Assembly (NCBI RefSeq): GCF_932526225.1
Contig: NC_064034.1
Span: 16,816,887 to 16,876,886 of the forward strand
DNA from: Nematostella vectensis
Lineage: Eukaryota; Cnidaria; Anthozoa; Actiniaria; Edwardsiidae
DNA length: 60,000 bases
Reading direction: 5' to 3'
The notes beneath the pieces were generated by a model. The model was not told the DNA's origin, ran no database searches, and saw only the letters and a list, made by a program, of their open reading frames with translations. Of this stretch, positions 13,801-27,500 are shown in pieces. The position numbers and the translations under genes were made by a program. Numbering within the stretch: the stretch's first letter is position 1; every line of letters begins with the position of its first letter.

Positions 13801-16800
13801 ACACAACTGATAATTCTATTCTTTAACAGTTGTTCAACGCGTGCATTGAGAGTAGTGAAAAGACAGATGACTTGGACAGAAGATTGGAAATTTTGCTCAA
13901 CAACTGCACAGAGTCTGTCTACGTCAACGTTGCAAGGTACTCTTAAAAATCTGCATCCAATGATTGGAAGCTCTTATCACGGTTTCGTGGGCTTTTCCAG
14001 AAAACTTCTCGGAGACAGGCCTAGTTTTCCTCTTTGTTGCGGTTCACTGTTCTAATTGACCCGTTATCTTGCAGGGGCTTGTTCGAGAAAGACAAACTTG
14101 TATTCTCGTTCATGCTGTGCGGGGATATCATGAGGCAACAGGAAATTATCACAGACGAAGAATGGAACTTCTTCCTCCGAGGCACGGGCGGTCTCGATAA
14201 GGTCAGACAGTGAACCATTTTCACAATCGCAGGGTGGCAACCAGCATTCCCCACACTACAGGCGCATATGTGTACATTTTACTTAAAGTAATGCTGGATA
14301 CCTTACTAAGCAACACCGTCGTTATTCTAACGAAACAAAGATGCTGTGAGCCATTGGATTAAAGTACAAGAGACGCAAAATTTACTCATATTCATTCATA
14401 TGTTTTCAATGCTTTTTAAGTGGAGTAGGGGTTGGAGCAAAGAATTATCAGTGAAAGAAGGACTTTTTCCCATTCTCTCTGTATATATGTATACGGTACT
14501 CAATCTGGAAATTCCCTTTCCATATGATTAACGCTGCTTTATTAACTCTGTTTGCTTGTTTGTTAATTCAGGAGCGACCTGCCAAGCCAGATGTTCCGTG
14601 GTTGACAGATTTCATGTGGAATACGTGCTGTGATCTTGAGGTGATTTGATATGTAACTACTGTATCCAAGTTTGTAAGAATGAAATAAGCTTTCTAACTC
14701 ATTTTAGCTATGCTTGTTTCTCCCAATTTTCTTCAAATATCTTGGTAATGTAGAAAAATAGTTGTCACTAATTTGTTTTATTATTCGTTTTATTGTAGGA
14801 CGTTCTTCATTCCTTCAAAGGCTTCAAAGAAGACTTTGTCAAAGCTCCAATAACAATATCCATGGGAAATCTTCAGGTAGATGCCATACTCTATTCATAA
14901 AATGTTAAACAAAGCATTTTTTTTACCTTTAAATTAGCTGTTACCAAGTCCTAATACGCTTTTCAATGTTAACTGTTTAACACTGTGTTTGTTTGTGACG
15001 CCTTTGATGTACTTAAGATGTCTCGTTTTACCGGCGAGATCGTATGAACGTTTCTCAAAACTTCGACTGCAACAAGCCATTGCCATCACGACGTGAGTCG
15101 CTCGTTATAATAATGGTAATCTGTAACTTCAGATCTGCCCGAACGAAGCGATTCTGGAGTACCAAGAGGAGAACAAGGAAGAGCAGAGTGAAGTTGGTGA
15201 CGATGATCAGGCGGAGAAGCCGAGGAGCTGGCAGGACAGGCTCACTAGCTTCGAGAGACTAATATTTATCAAGGCCTTCAAGGAAGAGAAAGTACGTGAA
15301 TTCAATTCGCTATTTTTAAAACTCATGGCATTTTGGGCAAAACAAAAGTGGTGCTGCTACATTTGTACTCTGGCAAATAGAATTGAAATAGTTCGCCACA
15401 TACTCATTTGCATAAAGTTTCATTAAGTTTACATGCCCACGGACATTAAGTTTACCTTCACTTTTGCAATTGCAGTCTTAAATTTTCTCTCTACAATTCG
15501 CGTTTTATTTCCCTGAATATACTTTTTTTGTGATGGCTGCTTTCATATTTAATCATATCATGTCCCCTTCACGTATATTCTTTCTAGTCATGTTTACACT
15601 GATAGAAGATAAGATACCTGATAAGACTTCTCTACGTGCTTAAACCCTATCCCCTCTCCTTGTTTGCGCCTGGCCAAGCACCTTAGCTTGATCCTTATCC
15701 TCTTTTATTTGCGCCTCGCCCAGCACCTTAACTAACTCCTTGTCCTCCCCTTGTTTGCGCATGGCCCAGCACCTTAACACACTCCTTATTCTCTCGCCTT
15801 GTTCGACAGGTGGTCTTTGCAGCCGTGGACTTTGTGTGCGAAAACCTCGGCAAGACGTTCGTAGAGAGCCCATCTATTGACCTTCCCGTGCTGTTCGAGA
15901 ATGTCTCTAACATGATCCCACTGATTTTCATTCTCTCTACGGGCTCCGACCCCATGAACGCCTTCCTTCGCTTTGCAAGGGATATGAACTACACCGAAAG
16001 GTACAACTACCGACCGAAAGCTTAGGGCCTTATTGTTATATTTTTGTGGTGTGTTAAAACGGTTTTATTATCATGCAGAATACAAGCTATTTCACTGGGT
16101 CAAGGCCAGGGTCCAGTTGCGGAAAAACTAATAGCGAATGCATCTAAGAACGGTGACTGGGTCTTCCTGCAGGTAATTTTCCTTGATTGTTTAATATTGT
16201 TTTTGTTATTGCCAACGTTCTTCTTATTTTGTTTTTCTTGTTGTTATGACTATTGGTAATAGAATGTTTGTAATTTTGCTTTTCTACTTTTGCTGCAATA
16301 TGAATTAGTTTTCGTTTCTTTAAAATGTTTGACCGTGTTCCTCACAAATGTTCAAATAACCGTATTTATTAAAGCTGATCAGCTTTCTAGGAACCTGCCC
16401 CAGAGCAATAAATCCCCTATGTCTTTCCCTTTTAAATTTACTAAACATTAAGATTGTTCAACCTCGGCGGGTCACATGGCATATGTGAAAAAGTGATGCC
16501 TGATTTTAAAAAAACATATGTCATATATTTATTTGTTGCTGTTGATAGAATTGCCATCTTGCCGCATCCTGGATGTTAGCGATGGAGACGACGATCAAGG
16601 ACTTGACGAATAACGAGGCAGAAGTACACGAGGACTTCCGGTTATTTCTTAGTTCCATGCCGACCAAGGCATTCCCTGTCACCGTGCTTCAGAACAGCGT
16701 CAAAGTAACGAATGAGCCGCCCAAGGGTCTCAGGGCAAACACTAAGCGGGCGTTTGGCGAGCTCATGGCCGACCCTTTCGAGAGTCACGGTGAATGCCGC

Positions 16801-18498
16801 GCAAATGTCTTTCTAAATCCATGTGATACTATCACTATACGGCAACATCATAAAAATGTTTATAAAATTGCTTAAATGTTTTCGTTTCTTTTTTTATTTT
16901 GTTGCTTTTTCGATATGACACTTCTTATGTTTTTATTACTTAAAGAAATTGTTTTTTTCGGTGTTGTTGCTGCTGTTGAATACTATCCTCCTTGTCTTTG
17001 TCTCCAGTTTTAGGCGTCAGAATTGTGTGCCTCGCCACTCCTCTTCATGTAATCTCCACTGTATGTCCCCCAAACATTTGATATTGGCTTTAAATTCGGG
17101 CCTTCACCTTCTACCTCATACTCGCTGAACTTCATGCTATAAGCGAGAGCGTTCCTCCCCTCCCCCCCCCCCCCCTCCTCTCGCTGCGTTTCGCTGACCC
17201 CGACGCCCTGGGCTCCCGAAAGTGCAGTAAAGTTTAACAGTTAATGACCGCCACTGCATGCTTTGTATTTGCAGTTCTCGGCGTGAGTTGGCGCAAATTG
17301 GTGTTCGGCATATGTTTCTTCCATGCCATCATTCAGGAGCGTAAGAAGTTTGGTCCCCTCGGGTGGAACATCAAATACGAGTTCAACGACTCGGACCGCA
17401 TGTGCGCACTGGAAAACCTCAAGATGTTCCTTGTGGACGAGAACATTCCCTGGGACGCACTCACCTTCATTACAGGCCAGGTCAGTATATACTCCGAACA
17501 GTCAGCGGTACATGCTCCGCGCATTCGTCATCTATTGTTGAATCGATTTCACTGTAGCCTGCTTGCAGGCGGTACTCGGTGTTATCATCGCGGAAAACCC
17601 TCTCCGTTCGATGATCGGGCGCCATATTGTATTCTAAGCCGCAAGCCCGATCATCGAACGGAGAGGGTTTTCCGCGATGATAACACCGAGTACTGCCTGC
17701 AAGCAGGCTAGCACTACTGCGTCTCAATGCCTTTCAAGAACTCGACAAAGCGGTCACCGAGAAGTGGGAATAGCCGAAATAGAGGCGGGCCATTTTAGAC
17801 GCAATACTGTTACGCTCCCTCCCATTCCTCCGAGGAGAAATGTAAGCCAGAGAGGCGCCGGTTTATTGAACGACAGAGGCGGGCCAGCTAGTGCCAAGCG
17901 ACAGAAAAGTAAGCTGAAAGGCATAAAGGGTAAGCGAAAAGGGGAGATCAGTCCGGGCACAGTTTCTCGAGCCTCGGCACAAAGAACAAGCAACGCCAGT
18001 GGCAGCAGGAACCGTGAAGAACCAATAAGAAACGACGACCCGTCCTACCAGATCGCTCGCGACGACGTTCACAGCACTCCTCGAGGTGAATTAAGCCCGT
18101 CACCACAAGTGAGTCAAGAGCCAAGCCCTTCGGAGAATTTAGGTACTCTGATAAGCCAGGAGGAGAGCCTATTGAAAAGGAGACAATCGATAGAGGAGCC
18201 TGAGCGTCTTCTGGCCAAACGAGAGACTGCGAGGGCACTCAAGTTGCAGCCGGTCGCGAGGCTCGACGCGTATGTGTACCGCAGAGCGGGAGAATGCGCC
18301 GCCAAGGACGCCGCCAGCCAGTCCCGTTGTCGAGTGCGCGCTTTAGCCAAGAAGTGTGGAATGGAAAATGTCCGCCTGCCTTCTATCACTGAGCATCTGA
18401 AACGCTGAACTGAAATCAGACAGGGCACTTGGATATTATTACCGGCACCTAATCTTTTTATTTATATTTATCATTCATTTTATTGATTTATCACTCAT

Positions 18499-18530
<32 letters not shown>

Positions 18531-21500
18531 TTCATTCATTCATTCATTCATTCATTCATTCATTCATTCATTCATTCATTTCATTCACAGATTCATCGTG
18601 GTTCCCTTACGTAACATTTTTTCAACTTGACCCCTTTTCAATCAGGAACATCATTAAATCATAGCGAATATATCTATAGGAAGATTTTTAAGCAGATATT
18701 GGATGGTGAAAACTAAATAAACCCAACTTAAAAATTGGCGATGATATTTAAAGTTAAAGAGCAAAATGTTACAAAAAGGAACACCCTTTAGGTTTCAGCC
18801 AACAAAAATACAGAAAAACCGAAATCACGCTGTATCGTCGGGATATATCATCTATCTGGACTTTAGCATACCCCTCCTAGCTTCCTAACCTGCTTTGATT
18901 TGCGTAGAATTTTCGAGGCTTCAAGACCGTGCTCAGACCAATGGACTTTATGGGGACCCGTGCCAATCATAAGATTCAAATTTAACGCAGTTAAAGTCAC
19001 CTCACAAAAAAGCGTAAAATCGATCGAATTCTTCCGCTTGAGGCCCCTCAACTCGTTGTACGCATAGAAGGATAGTTAAGTAAGATTCTCTCAAAATTTG
19101 GTTACATTTCACCTAAATATAAATGCTTTATAAAGAAAACTCGAGCGAAATTGTCCTCAGAGGCGAATCCAAAAATACTCAAATTTTGGCAGTTTCTATC
19201 CGGCCCGAGAGATTTGAAACAAATACCCAATGAAGCGGTGGATCGTTTTGCTTATGCATGTATAAAAGAGATCAAATATTGGCGGGGAACATATCCAAGA
19301 AGTAAAGCAAGAACTTAGAAGAAATTGCTTTTTTGATTTTTTTCCTGGACCCGCTGAAAATGCTTAAATGTTACAAAAAGGAACATTTTGGGGTGCTATA
19401 ACCAGTGCAGGATAAAAAGTATTTTATTTAAAAAGATTTTTATTTCTATGCAATTCTAGGTTTGATAATGTTTTATAGGTTTGTTCATAGCAAAGAAATA
19501 TATATGTGAGATCACAATAATATTTTATTGAAATATATGTCAGGTTACGAAAAGGAACGACCGCGAAAATCATGTCTCTTTTAGTGTAACAATTATCAGA
19601 AAAATTAGGTTTATTTATGTTTAAAATCATGGTAAAACAACTAAAAACTGAAGCAGGGATAGACAACCATTCGATTCAGAGAGTAGTTGTTACTATTTTC
19701 ATTTTCTGTGTTTCAGTTTTTTGGTCAAATCTCCAAAGGATAATAGGCACATTTTGAATTCTCCGCTATATTGCTTCGATATTTGCAGCTTCTTTGCAGC
19801 CTCTTGAAAGACGTATAACACAAGCAAGCCTAACAAGAATCATCAGATGCTATTCGTATTTGCTTTTCCTGAGTTTAATAGCTCTTTGAATTAAAATGAC
19901 TGAGATATGACGATTCTTGGAGACTGGGTAAAATGCATCATTCGTGTGCTGTATCAAAATAAGGTTTTCGCTATTTCCTTGACTTTTGCAATTTTTAGCA
20001 GCCTCTAGGAAAGCGGATAACTCAAACTGGCCTTAAAGGAATCATAATCTGCTATTCGTCTTTCCTCAAACTACACATGGATTGAAAGTGCTCAGAGATG
20101 GGTGTACTCATAGAAACATATTACAGCCTTACAGGGCAGCTTTATTAATAATGTCGCTTGCGGTTGCTGCTCATAACGTCTCTGTGTATACATTTAAGTA
20201 TGATAACGTCTCTGTGTATGCATTTAAGTATAATAACGCCTCTTTGTATACATTTAAGTATAATAACATCTCTGTGTATACATTTAAGTATAATAACGTC
20301 TCTGTGTATAAATTTAAGTATAATAACGTATCTGTGTATACATTTAAGTATAATAACGCCCCTTTATATACATTTAAATATAATAATGTCTCTGTGTTCC
20401 GTATGAACAAACAAGTCATTAACAACAATTTTAGTGAATCCTTCGAATCCTCTTGCGCAAACATTTTTAACAACTGAACTTACTACAAACGCGAAAATGG
20501 CTGAAAACGGCTGAAAATGCCTGGAGTGGTCATTAGATTGTTTCTACTACTTTGACTTCTTAGCTTTGTTGCGCTCTGCACGCACCTTGTCAGCAAGTTG
20601 TTGTGGAGTAAACGCAGACAACTCTTTCTTGGCCTCGTCATCTCTCATGACTCGTTCCATCAAGGCTTTTCTCTCGATCCTGTTATTGTTGTGTAGGAGA
20701 TCATGAAACAGTCGCAGACAGAGATTAGACTGCAAATCTGTAAATACTTGAGACCCCTTACTCTTGAGGCATGATTCTTCAGCATCTTCCCGACCCAACA
20801 TTCTTTCCATCTTCTCTTGTTGGGACATTTTCTCTGTGGGGAGGCAAGGGCTCGCTTGTGTATTTTCTTTCCTCATCAAGCTCCTTACGTTATCGTAAAC
20901 CTTCAAGGCGTCGATATGCGCCAGAAGGGGTTGCTTGGGTATTTCTTGCTTCACGGCATCTAACCGAAGCTTGCATTCTTCAATGGCATCCTTAAATGCC
21001 ATTTGGATAGCCTCCTCTTCTTTCTCTGTCCAGTGGTGACGACCAGACTTTTCTGCTTCCCCATTCTTCACAGGCAGGGCTTCACTTGCTTCTACATGTG
21101 ATGCCCCTTCCGCATACATGATATTTCTAAGCGCCAGAGAGGTTTTTGCAGCCGACTTAGACTTCTGCCTAACGAGATAGAATTTTTCGGCGGTCTTTTG
21201 ATTGTGTCCCATGAGGTCGGCTAGGTCCTTCCTCAGATGTTGGTGCTCTTCGTGGACCACGGAAACAGCTGCTTTACGGAATGAAGCTGCATTTACTCTA
21301 ATCTTCTCGACAGCCTTTTGCCAAAACGAATTAAGTTGAGCAGATATCATGGATGATGTCATCTCACTCGCTGTGAAGCTGATGAAAACCTTCTCATCGG
21401 GATCTGTTCCTGCTCCGCTGACCTTGTTTCTCATGTATTTTACATACGCCTTTAGCCAGGTGAAGACTGTGGGACTTAGCACTACATGGGCTGGGCCTGC

Positions 21501-24500
21501 CGAGGCAGATGTCTTGTGCTTCAAAATGGTGACAATCATTTCATCGCCATCTTTCGTGGCTCTATCTAGATCCCGCAAAGTCATATTTGCGAGCGGGCCA
21601 GCTCTACATGCATTCTCGATGCATAGGCGAGTGATGAGATGGTCTCTGACAGTACAAAAGTCTGTCTGACCCGGGGACCCTTCCTTTTCCATGTATCTTC
21701 CCAGTGTCGAGATTGCCGCTCTTACTGGAGCCGACTTAGAAAACTTCTGGACGTCCTCCGGGGTTATGAGTTTCTCTAGGTCTTCTTGATGCTTCTCCCA
21801 TCTTCTTTCTTTGAACGGCTTCTTAAAGGAAGCCGACCACTCTTGGACTTGCACTCTGACCTTCCTCACATGCTCTTCTGTTAGCTTTAGGTCTTCTAAC
21901 TTTTCCACAACAAGGAAACGGAGAAATCTTGATAATGAACCTAAATATGCCTTGCAGGTCCCTGGCTTCCTGTTACGTTCCAATTTCTGTAACCATTTGT
22001 CTCGAAGATGCTTCTTATTCAGGATGCTGTCGATGCGCAGCTCATCTGGATCTACATCCTTGATGATTGCGTGAACCTGTGCAACATATTGCTTAGCGGT
22101 ACGCAACTCTCTTCTACCTCCATCGATACCTTGAAGCCATTGTAAAAATGCGTCCAATATCTTATCTGTGTCATCGTTTCTGCCTTCATCATCTTTCATC
22201 AGCGTTTCTGCCTTCATCATCAATTCATCTTCTTCATCGGTAACATTGATATCATTATCCTCATCATCATTACCACAACCTTCATTATCTTCGTTTTCAT
22301 CCTCATCTTCGCCATCTGGCTCGTAGTCTTTGTCTTCTATCTCCTCTGCTGGGCTCGACGTTGATAAGTCATCCTTTTCCTTGCTATTGCCTGCTGCAGT
22401 TGCTTTCCATAGTGTCGGTGAAGATTGTTCTCCTGCCAATCCCCCAGTTGTTCTCTTCTTGATAACCTTTGGAGTGTCGGTGTGAATATCGGCTAGCGCG
22501 CGCTTAAGAAAGATGCTCCTCTTCTTTCCAATCGGCGACGAAGGGATAACTTCATCACTATCGTCATCACTTGAGCTGTATTTGTGTTGATCTACTTGAC
22601 CTCCTCTCATTATAGCTTTTGCTTTTTCGGATTTTCTATGGATTTCCTGGAGGCACATTTCTTCTTCATTAGATGACATTGTACTGGATTGACTGCTCTT
22701 GCTTTGGCTTTGGCCCTTACCCTTGCTTTGGCTCTGGCTTTGGGGATCGGGCTCTTGCTCGGGCTCGGACTCGGTGTCAGAGGAGATCTCTACTACACAC
22801 TCTTCCTGGAAATCTTCGCCTATCTCTTCCCATCGCGATTCTTTCAATAGCTGTTTGTATCTCTCGTCGTGTCGACTTAACTTATGTTTTGCATTCAGGT
22901 GGTTGTGCAACCTTCGCACGATCAGGTTGCACCCTGGGAACGAACAAACCCGACGTTTGTAAGTCCGCTTGGCTCTTTGCTCTGGGACAGCCTCTGACTT
23001 CGTTCTTTTTGCCCCAAGGTCGAACACAGACAGTGCCTCTAATGCCTTTTCGCGGCTCCATTTGTGCACTGTTATCAAATGGCGAGGGAGGTGAATCACT
23101 TCTTTCTGACAGGCAGGCACTGGACAGCGATGTTTCTGTCTTTTATATGATTTCTCCATTTTGACTGGGTCACAGCTAGCCATCTTATGATAGAAACAGA
23201 ACATAGTAATCATAACCTGCGCAACAGGCGTCCCTTTTTAGGGCCTAAATCGCCCTATTGCCCCTCACATGTGTTACTGGATATTCTAGTGAGCTATGGG
23301 GGGCTCCCATACAAATATCCAGAGCATTTCATCCGCATGGTGTTGGGGCACCATAAAGAAAGCAAACGCGGTGCTTACCTTTAAACGTCGTCTGGACTTC
23401 AAAATGAGAGGAAGACGTTATCGATTGAGCCTTGCTTGTTTAATTACATGCTCCCCTCAATTGGGATGTAAACCTTAATATTTTAGTGTTTAAAACGCTC
23501 ATGAATCGACAAAAATGTGTATCGGTGTATATCATTAAATAAAAACAAATTCAGCGAATTAAATAGAAGCAAGGATGTCACTGGCTGCGTATTATTGATG
23601 AAGAGCGTTACTACGCATGCGTATTATTGATGATATCAATGATGGAGCACCGACATTATCAATCTTATTCTACAACTTATTGTTACACTAATATGTACTT
23701 ATACAATGTAGGAGATAAGAATAAAATGTTTTATTTGTCGTTTAAATAGGGTTTGGATATTTACTGTAGAATTCAGTTTCTGAATTTAGCCCTATTTTCT
23801 AAGGTTACCAAAAGGAACACCCAAAGTTACGAAAGGGAACATGTGCTCCTTTTTGTAACTTGGCTTAGGTTACAAAAAGGATCACAAATGTTACAAAAGG
23901 GAGCACATGGTTACAAAAAGAAACATATGCTCCTTTTTGTAACTTGGCCTATGTTACAAAAAGGAGCACTGTTCCCTTTCGTAACCAAACCTTGGTTACA
24001 AAAAGGAACAAAGTTACAAAAAGGAACACGACTCGGTTACAAAAAGGCCCATGAATCTATTCATTCATTCATTCATTCACAGATTCATCGTGGTTCCCTT
24101 ACGTAACATTTTTTCAACTTGACCCCTTTTCAATCAGGAACATCATTAAATCATAGCGAATATATCTATAGGAAGATTTTTAAGCAGATATTGGATGGTG
24201 AAAACTAAATAAACCCAACTTAAAAATTGGCGATGATATTTAAAGTTAAAGAGCAAAATGTTACAAAAAGGAACACCCTTTAGGTTTCAGCCAACAAAAA
24301 TACAGAAAAACCGAAATCACGCTGTATCGTCGGGATATATCATCTATCTGGACTTTAGCATACCCCTCCTAGCTTCCTAACCTGCTTTGATTTGCGTAGA
24401 ATTTTCGAGGCTTCAAGACCGTGCTCAGACCAATGGACTTTATGGGGACCCGTGCCAATCATAAGATTCAAATTTAACGCAGTTAAAGTCACCTCACAAA

Positions 24501-27500
24501 AAAGCGTAAAATCGATCGAATTCTTCCGCTTGAGGCCCCTCAACTCGTTGTACGCATAGAAGGATAGTTAAGTAAGATTCTCTCAAAATTTGGTTACATT
24601 TCACCTAAATATAAATGATTTATAAAGAAAACTCGAGCGAAATTGTCCTCAGAGGCGAATCCAAAAATACTCAAATTTTGGCAGTTTCTATCCGGCCCGA
24701 GAGATTTGAAACAAATACCCAATGAAGCGGTGGATCGTTTTGCTTATGCATGTATAAAAGAGATCAAATATTGGCGGGGAACATATCCAAGAAGTAAAGC
24801 AAGAACTTAGAAGAAATTGCTTTTTTGATTTTTTTCCTGGACCCGCTGAAAATGCTTAAATGTTACAAAAAGGAACATTTTGGGGTGCTATAACCAGTGC
24901 AGGATAAAAAGTATTTTATTTAAAAAGATTTTTATTTCTATGCAATTCTAGGTTTGATAATGTTTTATAGGTTTGTTCATAGCAAAGAAATATATATGTG
25001 AGATCACAATAATATTTTATTGAAATATATGTCAGGTTACGAAAAGGAACGACCGCGAAAATCATGTCTCTTTTAGTGTAACAATTATCAGAAAAATTAG
25101 GTTTATTTATGTTTAAAATCATGGTAAAACAACTAAAAACTGAAGCAGGGATAGACAACCATTCGATTCAGAGAGTAGTTGTTACTATTTTCATTTTCTG
25201 TGTTTCAGTTTTTTGGTCAAATCTCCAAGGATAATAGGCACATTTTGAATTCTCCGCTATATTGCTTCGATATTTGCAGCTTCTTTGCAGCCTCTTGAAA
25301 GACGTATAACACAAGCAAGCCTAACAAGAATCATCAGATGCTATTCGTATTTGCTTTTCCTGAGTTTAATAGCTCTTTGAATTAAAATGACTGAGATATG
25401 ACGATTCTTGGAGACTGGGTAAAATGCATCATTCGTGTGCTGTATCAAAATTTATAAGGTTTTCGCTATTTCCTTGACTTTTGCAATTTTTAGCAGCCTC
25501 TAGGAAAGCGGATAACTCAAACTGGCCTTAAAGGAATCATAATCTGCTATTCGTCTTTCCTCAAACTACACATGGATTGAAAGTGCTCAGAGATGGGTGT
25601 ACTCATAGAAACATATTACAGCCTTACAGGGCAGCTTTATTAATAATGTCGCTTGCGGTTGCTGCTCATAACGTCTCTGTGTATACATTTAAGTATAATA
25701 ACGCCTCTTTGTATACATTTAAGTATAATAACATCTCTGTGTATACATTTAAGTATAATAACGTCTCTGTGTATAAATTTAAGTATAATAACGTATCTGT
25801 GTATACATTTAAGTATAATAACGCCCCTTTATATACATTTAAATATAATAATGTCTCTGTGTTCCGTATGAACAAACAAGTCATTAACAACAATTTTAGT
25901 GAATCCTTCGGATCCTCTTGCGCAAACATTTTTAACAACTGAACTTACTACAAACGCGAAAATGGCTGAAAACGGCTGAAAATGCCTGGAGTGGTCATTA
26001 GATTGTTTCTACTACTTTGACTTCTTAGCTTTGTTGCGCTCTGCACGCACCTTGTCAGCAAGTTGTTGTGGAGTAAACGCAGACAACTCTTTCTTGGCCT
26101 CGTCATCTCTCATGACTCGTTCCATCAAGGCTTTTCTCTCGATCCTGTTATTGTTGTGTAGGAGATCATGAAACAGTCGCAGACAGAGATTAGACTGCAA
26201 ATCTGTAAATACTTGAGACCCCTTACTCTTGAGGCATGATTCTTCAGCATCTTCCCGGCCCAACATTCTTTCCATCTTCTCTTGTTGGGACATTTTCTCT
26301 GTGGGGAGGCAAGGGCTCGCTTGTGTATTTTCTTTCCTCATCAAGCTCCTTACTTTATCGTAAACCTTCAAGGCGTCGATATGCGCCAGAAGGGGTTGCT
26401 TGGGTATTTCCTGCTTCACGGCATCTAACCGAAGCTTGCATTCTTCAATGGCATCCTTAAATGCCATTTGGATAGCCTCCTCTTCTTTCTCTGTCCAGTG
26501 GTGACGACCAGACTTTTCTGCTTCCCCATTCTTCACAGGCAGGGCTTCACTTGCTTCTACATGTGATGCCCCTTCCGCATACATGATATTTCTGAGCGCC
26601 AGAGAGGTTTTTGCAGCCGACTTAGACTTCTGCCTAACGAGATAGAATTTTTCGGCGGTCTTTTGATTGTGTCCCATGAGGTCGGCTAGGTCCTTCCTCA
26701 GATGTTGGTGCTCTTCGTGGACCACGGAAACAGCTGCTTTACGGAATGAAGCTGCATTTACTCTAATCTTCTCGACAGCCTTTTGCCAAAACGAATTAAG
26801 TTGAGCAGATATCATGGATGATGTCATCTCACTCGCTGTGAAGCTGATGAAAACCTTCTCATCGGGATCTGTTCCTGCTCCGCTGACCTTGTTTCTCATG
26901 TATTTTACATACGCCTTTAGCCAGGTGAAGACTGTGGGACTTAGCACTACATGGGCTGGGCCTGCCGAGGCAGATGTCTTGTGCTTCAAAATGGTGACAA
27001 TCATTTCATCGCCATCTTTCGTGGCTCTATCTAGATCCCGCAAAGTCATATTTGCGAGCGGGCCAGCTCTACATGCATTCTCGATGCATAGGCGAGTGAT
27101 GAGATGGTCTCTGACAGTACAAAAGTCTGTCTGACCCGGGGACCCTTCCTTTTCCATGTATCTTCCCAGTGTCGAGATTGCCGCTCTTACTGGAGCCGAC
27201 TTAGAAAACTTCTGGACGTCCTCCGGGGTTATGAGTTTCTCTAGGTCTTCTTGATGCTTCTCCCATCTTCTTTCTTTGAACGGCTTCTTAAAGGAAGCCG
27301 ACCACTCTTGGACTTGCACTCTGACCTTCGTCACATGCTCTTCTGTTAGCTTTAGGTCTTCTAACTTTTCCACAACAAGGAAACGGAGAAATCTTGATAA
27401 TGAACCTAAATATGCCTTGCAGGTCCCTGGCTTCCTGTTACGTTCCAATTTCTGTAACCATTTGTCTCGAAGATGCTTCTTATTCAGGATGCTGTCGATG

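Larger units (their letters stand above)
18589..24058 (-). mobile_element. Crypton-like tyrosine-recombinase transposon, copy 1
   Basis: A 5470-bp element bounded by AGATTCAT at the left and its complement ATGAATCT at the right. It encodes one large minus-strand ORF (20547-23213). The left part holds about 1.9 kb of non-coding sequence with two small conserved minus-strand ORFs (18863-19051, 19424-19666) of unknown value and a 30-bp minisatellite. The right end holds twelve subterminal GTTACAAAAAGGAAC-type repeats. There is no reverse transcriptase, RNase H or DDE transposase, which excludes DIRS/Ngaro retroelements and cut-and-paste DDE elements. A tyrosine recombinase as sole enzyme points to the Crypton group. 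Boundaries come from comparing the two tandem copies and may be off by a few bases because the ends merge with TTCA repeats. Confidence 0.8.

Noticed and set aside
20771-23164. Several plus-strand ORFs of 74-163 residues within the transposons (and at 26236-28482)
   Set aside because: They are antisense to the 888-aa recombinase, which has clear domain content.
23753-24106. ORFs with [13 protein letters not shown]-type repeats at the transposon right end (also 29219-29713)
   Set aside because: They are translations of the subterminal GTTACAAAAAGG repeats and the TTCA microsatellite.
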